From positions 361,458,267-361,522,266 of the forward strand of contig NC_053040.3 in NCBI RefSeq assembly GCF_002575655.3: a stretch of DNA of 64,000 nt. The letters run 5' to 3'. The DNA is from Aegilops tauschii subsp. strangulata. Taxonomy: Eukaryota > Streptophyta > Magnoliopsida > Poales > Poaceae. The notes beneath the pieces are model-generated. The model worked only from the letters and a program-made list of their open reading frames with translations. It did not search any database and was not told the origin of the DNA. The translations under genes and the position numbers were made by a program. Of the stretch, positions 46,480 to 57,638 are shown piece after piece; position 1 is the stretch's first letter, and every line of letters begins with the position of its first letter.

Positions 46480-47348
46480 TGTCGGCGTTCTAGGAACGGG
46501 GGTCCCCAGACTTGCGTGCTTGCGGCCCACGGCGTGGCTCTCCAGCGGGCTCGTATGGCCCATCTTCACCAACAAATACTCAAGACCCTCCCGAGGGGCC
46601 AAGCCTTGCAAGGTGGACAACACAAGACCTCCTCGGGAGCGGCCTCACTAGGTTGGCTCGCGAGGAGCGGAGAGATCAAGGCAAGGCAAACCTCGCTAGG
46701 TTCTCATGACGTAAGCCAGGACGATCAAGGCCAGGCGGGCGCCAACGCGCACAGTGTCCTTGCTTCCTCTTTGGTGCTAAGGAGGCAAGCGCAGGCGAGG
46801 AGTACCGAGGAAGCAAAGGTTTCCATATCGGTGCAACGAGACCAAGACCAGCAAGACGGTATGACGGAGGTCACCGTGGAGCCCAAGACGGCGTCACCAC
46901 TAGAGCCTTTGGCAGGCGAAGACCGCTTTTGTCAGGATAAGCTGTACTAGTTGTTCCCCTTCAAACTTGGCCGTTGTGGGATCCCTTCCCGCTCAATATT
47001 TGGGAAGAGGACCCATGCCTCTATAAATAGGACTAGCCACCACAGAGGGAGGGAGGATCGAACCCTTCTCCAACCCACCAAGCACAAGAACACCTCACCT
47101 CAGGAGGCTGTTCTTCCCCTTGTACTGTTCATCCTCAGCCCAAGAGGCAATCCACCACCACCACACTGGAGTAGGGTATTACACCACAACGGCGGCCCGA
47201 ACCAGTATAAATCTTGTGTTCTCGTGTTCTTTGGGTTCGGCGAGTTAGTCCGCTAGATCGTGGAGTGCGAGAGCTTGGAGAGGAGAGATCTTTGTGCGCA
47301 CCCTAGTGTTCGAACCTCAAGGGTTTTGCCAGAACCCGAAATCCGATA
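46480..47348 (+). repeat. A 3' LTR
   Basis: 869 bp, starting TGTCGGCGTTCTAGG. Compared with the 5' LTR it has scattered substitutions, a 5-base loss near 46810 and a terminal CCGATA in place of CCGACA. Confidence 0.92.
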
Positions 47349-49995
47349 TATGTGGACGACGTCATCATCAAAACTAGACACGTCGAAACACTTATAGATG
47401 ATTTACGTCTCACATTCGACAACCTCCGCGCATATGACATTAAGCTCAATCCGGAAAAGTGTATTTTCAGCGTCCCCGCTGGAAAACTGCTGGGCTTCAT
47501 CGTTTCCAATAGAGGAACTGAAGCAAATCCAGCCAAAATCCGAGCTTTGTCACAGTTGGCTATGCCAACGGACCTTAAACAGGTCCAAAAACTCGCCGGT
47601 TGCGTGGCAGCTTTAATCCGCTTTATCTCCAGATTGGGGGAAAAGGCATTGCCACTCTATCGCCTTCTACGGCGCACCGATCACTTCGAGTGGAAGGACG
47701 CGGCAACGGCCGGACTGGAAGAAATAAAAGCCCTTCTAGCGAGCAACCCAATCCTGGCCGCCGAGCGTCGGCGAACCCATGTTATTATACATATCAGCAA
47801 CACACCAGGTTGTGAGCGCCGTGCTCGTCGTTGAACGAGAACAGGACGGACACAAATTCCCGCTTCAGAAGCCAGTATATTACGTATCCACTGTCCTCAC
47901 ACCATGCAAATCCCGGTACCCTCATTATCAAAAGATAGCATACTGTCTTCATGGCATCCCGGAAGCTACGACACTACTTCCAGGAGTGTTCGATCATGGT
48001 GGCTTCTAAAGTACCACTCAATGACATAATAAACAACCGCGATGCTACGGGCCGGATTGCTAAATGGCCATTGAGCTCCTTCCATTTGACATAACATACA
48101 AACCGCGTCGGGCCATTAAATCCCAAGTACTGGCTGACTTTGTCGCCGAATGGACAGAGGCCTAACTCCCTAAAGAGTACGGCACATATTCCAACTGGGT
48201 CATGTATTTTGAAGGTTCCAAAATGCTGGCAGGATTAGGAGCAGGCGTCATTTTAACGTCCCCCACTGGAGGTGTAGTCCAGTACGTACTCCAAATATTA
48301 TATACAGACTCCAACAACGCAGCCGAATATGAGGCGTTATTGCATGGTCTTCGGATGGCCGTCTCCATGGGCATACAACGCCTAGAAGTGCGCGGGGACT
48401 CAAACCTCGCAATATCTCAAAGAAATGGAGATTTTGACGCCAAAGATCTGAAGATGGCGGCTTATTGCAATGCCGTCCTGAAAATGTCGGCTCGGATCGA
48501 GGGGCTCGAGTTTCATCATGTGGCTCGAGAAAGTAATCAAGCGGCGGATGTCCTTGCTCGCATCGGTGCCAAGCGCGACCCCGTCCCACCTAACATCTTC
48601 CTGGAAAGGTTCTTTAAGCCATCCGTGGTGTGGCAAGGGGAGAGCGGCAACACCAGTACGGATCCGAACACAACCCCAGATTCCGAACACACCGATATCA
48701 TCGGGGGCTCTGCCACTGAAATAACACCGTCGGCCCATCTCATTATGGCAGTAATTGCCCCATGGACTGAACCCTCCTTGGCCTACCTTAATAGGAAAGA
48801 ACTCCCTGAGGACCAGAACGAGGCCCACCGCATTGTCCGGCGTTCGAAGGCCTACAAGGTTCACGACGGAGAGCTCTACAAGAAAAGCGCTACCGGAGTC
48901 CTTCAAAGATGTATCTCCGAGGAGGAGGGGCGGCAGCCCTTGGCTGAAATTCATGCCGGTCTCGGCGGCCACCATGCCGCAGCTCGGGCCCTTGTTATCA
49001 AGGCCTTTCGTACAGGTTTTTATTGGTCGACGGCCCGAGCAGACGCGCAGGACCTTGTCCAACGTTGCATCGGATGCCAGCTTTTCGCCAACCAGAGCCA
49101 TATGCCACCCACCGCTCTGCAAACAATGCCCATCACTTGGCCTTTCGCGGTCTGGGGGCTTGATATGGTCGGACCCCTTAAAGGAGGAAGCCATAAGAAA
49201 AAATATCTGCTGGTCATGGTGGATAAATTCACTAAGTGGATAGAGGCCAAACCAGTTAAAACGGCCGAAGCCGGACCAGTGATAGACTTTATATTCGGCG
49301 TTGTACACCGTTATGGTGTTCCACATAGCATCATCACTGACAACGGCTCCAACTTCACAGCCGATGAGGTGAAAAATTGGTGCGCCAATCTAGGCATTGA
49401 GCTCGATTACGCCTCCGTCTACCACCCGCAAACAAATGGTCAAGTCGAATGGGCCAATGGTCTTATTATGAGCGGCATCAAACCCAGGCTGGTGCGATCT
49501 TTGAAGGAATCAGACAAGCACTGGGTTGAGGAGCTCGACTCTGTACTCTGGGGGCTGCGGACCACGCCCAATCGCACTACCAGATACACACCTTTCTTCA
49601 TGGTGTACGGCGCAGAGGTTGTGCCACCCTACGACATTATTCATGACTAACCTCGAGTGAGCATGTATGAAGAGAGAGAGGCCGAGCTCGATCGGCAGGA
49701 CAGCCTAGACACCCTGGAGGAGGAGCACGACATTGCAAAAGCCTGTTCCGCATTTTATCAACAACAGGCCCGCAGATATCACAGCAGAGAAGTATGGGCC
49801 AAGACTTATAATGTTGGCGAACTCGTTCTACGCTTGCCGGAGAAGAAAAAGGACAAACTCAAGCCCAAATGGGATGGTCCCTTCATCATTGACGAAGTTC
49901 TCACCGGAGGAGCGTACCACCTGCGTGATGCGTCAGATAATCGCCTCGAGCCGAACCCTTGGAACATGGCCAGACTTCGAAGATTCTATGCCTAG
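47349..49995 (+). pseudogene. E1 pol continued: RT from YVDD, RNase H, integrase
   Basis: It begins with the TSD copy TATGT and GGACGAC, which complete the YVDD codons. The RT thumb (LNPEKCIFSVPAGKLLGF) and RNase H are broken by shifts near 47805 and 47960. From 48202 a 482-codon frame holds the second RNase H-like domain (NAAEYEALLHGLRMA, VRGDSNLAI). Integrase follows, with IHAGLGGHH and CIGCQ, then WGLDMVGPL, IITDNGSNF and TNGQVEWAN (D, D, E). A TAA at 49648-49650 interrupts it. The C-terminal part (GELVLRLPEKKKDKLKPKWDG) ends at 49995. The integrase core looks catalytically complete. Confidence 0.87.
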
Positions 49996-50803
49996 CGCCG
50001 AACTCTTTGTTCGTTTCCTTCTCCTTATTGTTCCCATTGCTTTTTCCTCTCTTTTCGCTTTTTCTTTTTTTATTAGCCTTAAAGCTTTTCGTGCGGCTCA
50101 ACCGTGCACCTGTGACATACACATACTCAAATATGTACGTCCATTATGCCTGGGGGCTTCTTTGACAGAAGTTTGTTAATGTTATTTTTTGAGCATCAAG
50201 CTCATCACATATGCGCGTTTTCCCCATATGTACCTTTTATTCACCATTATATGCATTGATATGACTTAAGTTTTGGCCAAGCTGGGTTGCCTGGCTCCTG
50301 TGCTTATGCCCTACGTTCCCGTTAGTTCGGCTAGGGCATAATGGGAGCACCTCTACGATTGTTACTGCCGGGTCATCCGAACGTGTACCTCAGACTGGGT
50401 GAAGCCAAAGCTAGCGTTCTTAAGGCAATATTCGGTCGGTGGATTAAAGATGTTTTTGCTTTCACCCCATCGTGAACCCTTAGATGTTACTTATACTGCA
50501 ATTGTTCCAATCACAGTCTGGACATGCATTTTTACGCATGCACACCCAGGGAAAGGAACCCTTAACGGAACTATTCTCTCTGGAAGATGTTTCTTACAAT
50601 CATAATGTGATATAACATAACTAGCCGGATACAACTTGTCTGTTCAAGCAACTATGACCCCTACGGCTGGTTTCCACGCATACCCCGGTCTATTTTACCG
50701 CTTAAGTATTCGAAAACACTCTGCACCTTCGGGTCCAGAGGTCAAAGCGAAAAGGTCTGCCATGACAATCGTTTTACAATTCAGCTAGAAGGAAAATACA
50801 TAG
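49996..50803. other. E1 post-pol spacer
   Basis: Non-coding. It includes a pyrimidine-rich stretch (50010-50075) and the block at 50280-50400 that is shared with C near 29090-29320. Confidence 0.6.
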
Positions 50804-53590
50804 TCACCTGGACTCAGAAATTTCTTCCTCTATACCGTCCAGCAGGCTATCTAACTTACAATCCTGCTGGGAATACGGGGCGACTTCTTCTACTTGGTCA
50901 TACACCAAATTTACAGGAACTTCTTTCCCATCTGACCCTAGAGGTCTGACTCGGGCCATACGATTCGGATCAAGCTTGGTATACCGTGTTTTCACCATGG
51001 CCGAGGCCTCTCGCGCACCATCCCGGCAGGCCGATATTTTCCATAATCGGATACGCCGCCGCGCTCCCTTGAATAGCTCTACAAGCTCGTCCATACTTCC
51101 TGGAGGGGAGGCGGATAGCCATAAGGCCTTGGCAACACTCCGCATTGCCTACCGAGCTTGCTCGTGCCTTTGGGATAGCCCTTGCAGTAGATCGCTCGAC
51201 GATCTGGATACCTCCTCTTCGGGATGGCCCGTTAGCATACCTAAAACATAGCTTTGTCAGATACCTTCATCTCCGAATTACTATAAGGTAAAGTTCGGTC
51301 ACATACTTAATATGCCGCCTCGCAGCCTTTTATTTTCTTTTACGGAGTCAGCCAGCTAGGCCCGCACATCTTTCAGCTCTTCGCCCAGCTGGGTGTTCAA
51401 ATCTTGGAGCTTGTTTTTCTCCTCCCTGGCTCGGGTCAGCACCCGCTCGCCCGCGACGTGTAGTCTTTTGGCCTCTTTCTCTCCCGCCTGTGCGGTTTTC
51501 AGCTTCTCCTCCAGTTGATCTGGCGATCCTGTCATGATATAAGCAACAATTTTAGCATAACTGGTATATAATTATTATTTCTCGATGGAGGGAAAGATTA
51601 CCTGAAGACGCCTTCTTGGACTTTTCCAGTTTGGCGGTAGCAGCAGTTAGGTGCGTCCGACACTTTTCTAGCTCTTGGGCTAGTAGGATGTTCTTCTCTG
51701 TAAGAACCTGGTTGTACAACGATTATTAAATCAGTTGGGACAGACTACTTCAAGTCTCGGGGGCTACTGGCATATGGTTAGCATATTCGGACAAATTAAA
51801 CTTACCTATACATCTTTTAAATGCTGCTCCGTGGCCCTGTTAAGACCGTCTCGAGCAGCCCGGATGTATGCATCAGCCGAGCTGAAGGCACTGAATGCCT
51901 CTTTTGAGAAGCGAGGATCTCCTAAAATGTCCCTCCGGCGCCGGTGATTCATGGCGCTCTCCACTTCCGAGTTGGTAACGGACATATCTTTCGAGCCCTC
52001 GGCCGAAGTACAGTGCGGCATCGCCCCCATATTGACCCCCGTCTCCTCGGCTGGGACCGAATCCCGGGTGTTGGGAGTACGACTTGCGGCAAACCCTTTT
52101 CCTGATCCAAGGCGAACATAAAAATCACAGTTGGATACAATTGCTAAAGAACATATTCGCGAATCTATACCTCTTTGACGAAGGTTCGGCCGTATCTTTG
52201 TTTGCCTTCCTCTTCGAAGGCTTGCCCGGCATAGGGGCCGCTGTCTTTGGAGATACCCCCGAGGCAGCATGGTGCACCGAACGCCTCCCCTTTTGAGCAC
52301 AGGATGGTGCGGTGGGTAAGGCAGAATGAGAGAACTCTTTCAGATGAGATGTCTCCTGACTGCTTACGTGTGAAGCAGGGAGAAGACCGGGGTAATCGGC
52401 GATGATGGCCACTTCTGTGCCATCGTAGCTCGCCTGGTAAAACACCCCGTCCTCAAGCACCACGAATATATCTGGATCCTCTTCGAATCCAGGGTCAAGG
52501 TCTCGATTGTAGCCCTCGGGCTGCGGGGCGGGGCTGTGAAGCCCTTCGGAAACCTTTCGCCAGTGCTGTTATAAATGGACGAGTTAATATTCATAAAAAG
52601 TAGCTCAGGGAGTGGAATGAGTAGAGCAGAGGAGTCGGGGCTTACCTAGCTAGGAGGACTATACATGGAAAATCCATCTGTGCGCTTGATACGCAGGAAT
52701 TCCTCTTCCTCCCGTTTGAACAGTTCGGCCAATATTTTGGCCAGAGCGGCGGGGGTATCCGGACCCTTTCTGCCGCAGCGGGAGGCGTCATCCTCCCCAT
52801 TGTAGTTCCACATGGGAAGCCCTCTGTACTGGAGTGGCTGAACCCCCCGTACTATGGAAGTCGCCATTACTTCGACTATTGATAATCCGGACTGAGCGAG
52901 CGTCTTTATCTTGCTCATGAGTTGACGAACTTCCCCACTATCTTCCTCCTCGAGGCTCCGAGGGCGCCAGCTGTGGCATTTCTTCAAAGGAACGCTTGTG
53001 AAGTTGGGAAGACCCCTCCGAACCGGGTCTGTAAGTGCGACACCCTCAATATAGAACCATTCAGAAGGCCACTCTTCGGATGCATTCTTTGGTGTGCCGG
53101 ATAAGTATCCGGTCTCGGCGATGCGCCATATTTCGGCTCCGCCCACTTCAAATATTGATACCTCGTGGTTACGTGGGACAAGGCAGAATAGCTTCCTCCA
53201 CAATTCAAAGTGGGCCTCATAACCCAGGAACAACTCACAAAGAGCGACGTAACCCGCGATATGCAGAATGGAGGCAGGAGTAAAGTTGTGCAGTTGGAGG
53301 CCGTAATACTCCAGAAGCCCTCGGAGGAACAGATGAATTGGAAATCCGACGCCTCTCAGCAGATAGGGGACAAAACAGACTCGGTCCCCCTCAGATGGAT
53401 TGGGGAAATCCTCTGCCTGGGCCTCATCATTGAAGGAGGTCAACCCTGCTCGAACAGGGACCAGATCCGCAGGAGGAACAAATCCCTATGTTTGCAGCTT
53501 CTCTAGCTGACTATGGGGAACAGAGCACCTCTCCCACTCGCCTTTTTCTGGGCCACAGGGACGGGAAGATGAGCTGGGAACGCTAGCCAT
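50804..53590 (-). pseudogene. E1 antisense gene: Transposase_28-like domain and helical C-terminus, several exons
   Basis: The start ATG is at 53590 (MASVPSSSSRPCG). Exon 1 runs to 52646 with a TAG at 53486-53488 and another at the exon end (52646-52648). It carries the conserved domain (LLRGVGFPIHLFLRGLLEYYGL, ILHIAGYVALCELFLGYEAHFEL, then EWPSEWFYIEG). Introns look like GT-AG: 52645-52566, then a donor at 52367. Exon 2 (52565-52368) encodes an acidic segment ending VAIIADYPGLLPASH. Later exons include a basic segment (KPSKRKANKD), helices (SAFSSADAYIRAARDGL) and coiled-coil stretches near 51350-51720. The last exon ends at 50804 (LLDGIEEEISESR). It is homologous to, but diverged from, the genes in C and D. 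The function is unknown. Confidence 0.68.
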
Positions 53591-53901
53591 GCTGGAATGT
53601 ACTTCTCTGGCGAGGCTCTGGGCATTTTTTCTGTGTGGCGCTGAAGGGATCTGAGATCCAATCTCTTTATAGACGCTTTTCTTACATGGTTGGGGTGTTA
53701 TCTGTAAAAATACCCCAACCTCTCGCATTCGCTTAACATGTGGAGGCTGAAGTTGCTGATGCACAGAAGCCGAGGGGTATGATATTAAATGGAAGGCCGA
53801 ATACATCTATTTGAAGTCATCGGAGGAGGAACTCGCATTGCAATTCCGAAGATAATCTGCGCGCCGGACACCTCGTCATTGAAGCCTGGTTCGGGGGCTA
53901 C
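53591..53901. other. E1 antisense promoter region and polypurine tract
   Basis: A TATA-like CTATAAAGAG (minus) lies at 53664-53673, about 80 bases upstream of the antisense ATG. The purine-rich GGTTCGGGGGCTAC (53888-53901) abuts the 3' LTR and serves the sense element as PPT. Confidence 0.6.
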
Positions 53902-54380
53902 TGAGGGAGTCCTCGACTAAGGGGTCCTCGGGCGTCCGGCCTGTTAGCCATGGGTCAGATTGATGGGCTGTGAAGATACGAAGACCGAAGACTCTACCCG
54001 TGTCCGAATGGGACTCTCCTTGGCGTGGAAGGCAAGCTTGGCGACCACATATGAAGATTCCTTTCTCTGTAACCGACCTTGTACAACCCTAGCCCCCTCC
54101 GGTGTCTATATAAACCGGAGGGCTTAGTCCAGATAGATATACTCATTACCATAGTCATACAGGCTAGACTTCTAGCGGTTTAGCCATAATGATCTCGTGG
54201 TAGATCAACTCTTGTAATACTCATATTCATCAAGATCAATCAAGCAGGAAGTAGGGTATTACCTCCATAGAGAGGGCCCGAACCTGGGTAAACATTGTGT
54301 CCCCCGTCTCCTGTTACCATCGACCTTAGACGCACAGTTCGGGACCCCCTACCCGAGATCCGCCGGTTTTGACACCGACA
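53902..54380 (+). repeat. E1 3' LTR
   Basis: 479 bp, starting TGAGGGAGTCCTCGAC, TATA at 54107-54114, ending ACCGACA. It is more diverged from the C LTRs than these are from each other. Confidence 0.9.
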
Positions 54381-55201
54381 ACCGTGTCAAATGGCTGATG
54401 CACACGAAGAGTAGTTGAATGTACTAACATTGTTGACAAATGTGATACGTACCAAAAAAAAGGATGGCTTGATATAATTCACATATAAGATGACTAGATA
54501 AGTAGGATGGCATTGCAAAATTCACATATATGATGCCTGGCTAAACAAGATGGCGTTGCATAATTCACATAAACGATGAATAAACTAAACAGATGGCATT
54601 CACACAAAGCATGTCTAAACTAAGCAGATGACATATTTGATGTATAAAGTAAGCAATGCAAGGCACCATATGCATGATATAACCAACATCAGCATACCAA
54701 GTTAGAGCGAAGACCTCAAGGGGTAAATAGGAGTGGTCTTCTCCTTCTGAATCCCCCTCAGAACAGATATCTTCCCCTCGATTACAATCCGAAATGGGTG
54801 GAGGGGGGCTGCCTTTGCGCCTACCATGGAGCGACGTCTGCATGAAATTTTATTGCCAGCAAGGCTCGTCTCTTTTGCTCTACATGTTCAGTTCCATTGT
54901 GTACAATAACTAACATGCATAGGAATAAAACATAGTGAGATTACGTAAGGAGTGCATGCGGAAATCCAGAGTGATGGTAGCAACCCGTGGATTGACCCAA
55001 AACCAATGATAGCAGGCAGATATGGCTTCAGTTAAAAAATACAGTTAATGGCTTCTTTACTGTTTGTTTCCCACCCAACATGAAACTCATAGTAGACACC
55101 AGAGATTAACCAGATAGTACATAGATACTATTGATTGCGGCCCCGGTATGTACCCCACAACCATTTAAAAACTCAAGTTTGACCATTAGTTTGGAGCTGA
55201 C
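54381..55201. other. Non-LTR flank with repeated ATGGCATT-type motifs
   Basis: AT-rich. Between 54460 and 54680 an irregular series of GATGGC(A/G)TTGCA and TTCACATATA(T/A)GATG phrases recurs. A short minus-strand exon-like frame (54843-54700, GRRKGSPPPPISDCNRGED, then GDSEGEDHSYLPLEVFALT) is followed by GTATGC, a possible splice donor. I do not recognise the element or gene. Confidence 0.35.
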
Positions 55202-55495
55202 TCAGAGTCTAATCGGTGAACAGGACGATAAACTAGCATGTAATATTAAGCGATGCATAACGTAAGCAGACACGAAAGTGTGCGACCTCTCTTGCGGACC
55301 CATGTAGTCCTCGAGGTCATCTGCTCGATTGATGATGGTAATGAAGTTGTCATGGCTACCAGCGGCGGGGAAGAAGATTTGAGGCGGTGAAGGACAGTCT
55401 GGAGGCCGGATCCCTGCTGTGCTGGACCCTTCTGTCGTTGGAGCAGCTGAGATGAGGTGGACGACGGCGCAATAGGAGCGGGACAAACCCCACAA
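55202..55495 (-). other. Exon-like segment, copy 1 of a diverged pair
   Basis: The minus-strand frame contains AAPTTEGSSTAGI, PPQIFFPAAGS and NRADDLEDYMGPQERSHT. A related frame lies about 1 kb away at 56214-56543. The identity is unknown; it may be exons of a transposon or a decayed gene. Confidence 0.4.
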
Positions 55496-55539
55496 GGTTT
55501 TCTTTGACTACTATCTGTAAGAGAAGTAATTCTATAAGG

Positions 55540-55970
55540 GCTCGTTTGAATTGGAGGATTCTAACAACGCGGGGATAGGAAATACATAGTAATAGGATAG
55601 GAATGCACGTGCAAAATAGAGAATTTAAAAACACATGATTTCTGCCAATATGGGTGTTTGGTTCACAAGAATTGGAAGATCACAGGATGCAAAGAAGCAC
55701 GGTGAGATTAAGTTAAACCACAAATAAATGTACTGTTATAATGCTATTATGCTACTATCTCTTATTCTTGTGCTACATGAATAGGAATTTGAAAAGGAGG
55801 ACAAGTGGATATTAAAATTCCTACGGGTTTTCTTTCAAGGAGACACTAAAGGAACAAATCCTACAGTTTTCCTTTGCTCCATTCCTTTGAACCAAATGCA
55901 TGAATAGTAGTACCATAGGAAACTTTCCAATTCCTATGTTTTCCTTCACTCTTCCTTTCAAGCACTGGCG
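55540..55970. mobile_element. Possible MITE-like insertion
   Basis: It begins GGGCTCGTTTGAATTGGAGG, a phrase often found at the ends of grass MITEs. It is AT-rich with repeated AGGATAGGAAT and ATAGGAATTTG phrases, and has the partly complementary AATTCCTATGTTTTCC near its right end. I could not fix the terminal inverted repeats or a TSD. Confidence 0.3.
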
Positions 55971-56213
55971 ATTCTAGCAGGCAGGCTTGAGCAAGGAAAA
56001 GCCTACACTAAAAAAATGTTTTTGTGCTACTTCTACTACTTTGGACCTAGGCCACTGCCCTACTAGCTGAACTCCCAGGCCCATCGACAAATGCACATCT
56101 CAAACGCGCAGAGATAAATAATGATGACGTTCAAGAGAGTCCATCACGGATAGCTAAGTTTCCTGGTACCTCACTGCTTGTCATATAGTAGGAGAAACTA
56201 ATCGTATTTCACG

Positions 56214-56543
56214 TTACTGCGTGTGCTCAGTGGACAATATATATAACATGTAGAGTAAAAAAGAGATGCAACAAGTGTACAACCTCTTTGGCGAAGCCAT
56301 GTCGATCTCAGCGTGATTGGGTTGGTCGGTGAGGATGATCCGGCTGACTTGGCTGTCGGAGGAGGGGAAGAAGATCTTAGGTGTCTTGAGATGGAGCCCG
56401 GGGTACTGCTCCGCTGCGATGGAGGGTTTCGTCGTTGGAGCAGCTCCGGTGAGTTGTACGATGCCGAGGCTGAAGCAGGACAGGAGAGACAACGTTAAAC
56501 TGAGTGGAATTCTAATAGCATCTGATGTAAAATACATAACCAC
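56214..56543 (-). other. Exon-like segment, copy 2 of a diverged pair
   Basis: The minus-strand frame contains GAAPTTKPSIAAE, TPKIFFPSSDS and IDMASPKRLYT. Alignment by eye with copy 1 gives the shared pattern AAPTT..S.A..., P.IFFP...S and M...(E/K)R..T. Confidence 0.4.
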
Positions 56544-56580
56544 AAAGTGCTAGATGTAAAATACATCAGCCGCTCATCTC

Positions 56581-56681
56581 TGAACTTAACTGTCAAAACT
56601 GAATTTAACTGTCGAAACTGAACTTAACTGTCAAAACTGAATTTTGCTATCGAAACTGAATTGTACTGTCGAAACTGAACG
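56581..56681. repeat. 19-bp tandem repeat, five copies
   Basis: Units of the form TGAACTTAACTGTCAAAAC start at 56581, 56600, 56619, 56638 and 56657, with a partial sixth. Units differ at a few positions. Confidence 0.9.
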
Positions 56682-56699
56682 CACTAGTAGAAGAAAAGA

Positions 56700-57158
56700 A
56701 GTAGTAGTAGCAGCAGCGCGTGCGAGAGCCAGGGCAGCTGGTCATGTAGCAGCATCAGGTGAGGCTACACGTGAGTCGACTGACTTTTTCATCTCTGGTC
56801 AGTCGATTTTCCAGCCGTTGGATACGAAATCAGGGGCCTGCAGTTCATCTTCAACCTCCACCCCCCTGAGCCGCCACCCACCACCGGCCAAAGAGCCGCC
56901 CCCCACCGCCCGCGGCCAGCGGTGCGCCGCCTCGCCCACCCCGAAACCACTCCCCACCGCCGGTCCGCCGCCGCCCCGACCATCCCTCTAGCCCCCCCCC
57001 CCCGTGCCGAGCTTTTTCTCCGATGATCCCCACGCCACCACCCCACCACCGCCGCTGACCACCGCCCCACCCTGAACCCTAAGATAGATAGTGGGGTACC
57101 TCTCCGGCGAGCCCCCCTCCCGCCGCGGCTGGTTCTTCCTTAACTCCGGCGAGCCCCC
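56700..57158. other. Low-complexity C-rich segment before D
   Basis: A (TAG/CAG)n-like stretch at 56700-56720 is followed by a strongly C-rich region (56850-57060) with a run of C at 56989-57003. The translated frames are proline- or glycine-rich and look like composition artefacts. D is inserted after CCCCC (57154-57158). Confidence 0.6.
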
Positions 57159-57638
57159 TGTCGGTGTCAAAACCGGCGGACCTCGGGTAGGGGGTCCCGA
57201 ACTGTGCGTCTAAGGTCGATGGTAACATGAGACAGGGGACACGATGTTTACCCAGGTTCGGGCCCTCTCTATGGAGGTAATACCCTACTTCCTGCTTGAT
57301 TGATCTTGATGAATATGAGTATTACAAGAGTTGATCTACCATGAGATCGTAGTGGCTAAAACCCTAGAGGCCTAGCCTGTATGACTATGGTAATGTATCT
57401 CTCTCCTCCGGACTAAGTCCTCCGGTTTATATAGACACTGGAAGGATCTAGGGTTACACCAGGTTGGTTACAAAGAAAGGAATCTACATATTTGGTCGCC
57501 AAGCTTGCCTTCCACGCCAAGGAGAGTCCCATCCGGACACGGGTGCAGTCTTCGGTCTTCGTATCTTCACAGCCCATCAGTTCAGCCCATGGCTAACAGG
57601 CCGGACGCCCGATGACCCCTTAGTCCAGGACTCCCTCA
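57159..57638 (-). repeat. D 3' LTR
   Basis: 480 bp, starting (plus) TGTCGGTGTCAAAACC and ending GGACTCCCTCA. It is similar to the C and E1 LTRs. A TATA box on the minus strand is near 57426-57433. Confidence 0.93.

Larger units (their letters stand above)
2446..47348 (+). mobile_element. A: Ty3/gypsy element inserted in E1, itself host to a copia element and element C
   Basis: LTRs of 874 bp (2446-3319) and 869 bp (46480-47348) share the start TGTCGGC.TTCT.GGAACGG and the end AATCCGA(C/T)A. The internal parts are 3320-7441, 16714-18275 and 45989-46479. Gag-pol is on + and an antisense gene on -. Element B belongs to the same LTR family. After removing the two nested insertions the element is about 7.9 kb. 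The terminal CA of the 3' LTR reads TA, a point change. I do not know a secure family name. Domain order and the tandem RNase H-like region fit the Tat lineage. Confidence 0.9.
1..54380 (+). mobile_element. E1: Fatima-like Ty3/gypsy LTR retrotransposon, outermost host of the nest
   Basis: This element consists of 1-2445 (gag, protease, first part of RT) and 47354-54380 (rest of pol, antisense gene, 3' LTR). Element A with one TSD copy lies between. The two halves join exactly when A and one TATGT copy are removed. Its 5' LTR lies before the window. The 3' LTR is clearly related to the LTRs of C and D, which supports a Fatima-like family, but its internal proteins are diverged from C. Order of domains is gag, protease, RT, RNase H, integrase, as in Ty3/gypsy. 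All reading frames are broken. It is the oldest member of the nest by position. Confidence 0.85.

Noticed and set aside
47349..50000. A separate gypsy element starting at 47349
   Set aside because: It has no LTR or gag at that point, and the frame is the exact continuation of E1 RT from 2445 after removing A and one TSD.
56851..57070. Proline- or glycine-rich ORFs on both strands
   Set aside because: They result from C-rich low-complexity sequence with no conserved motif.
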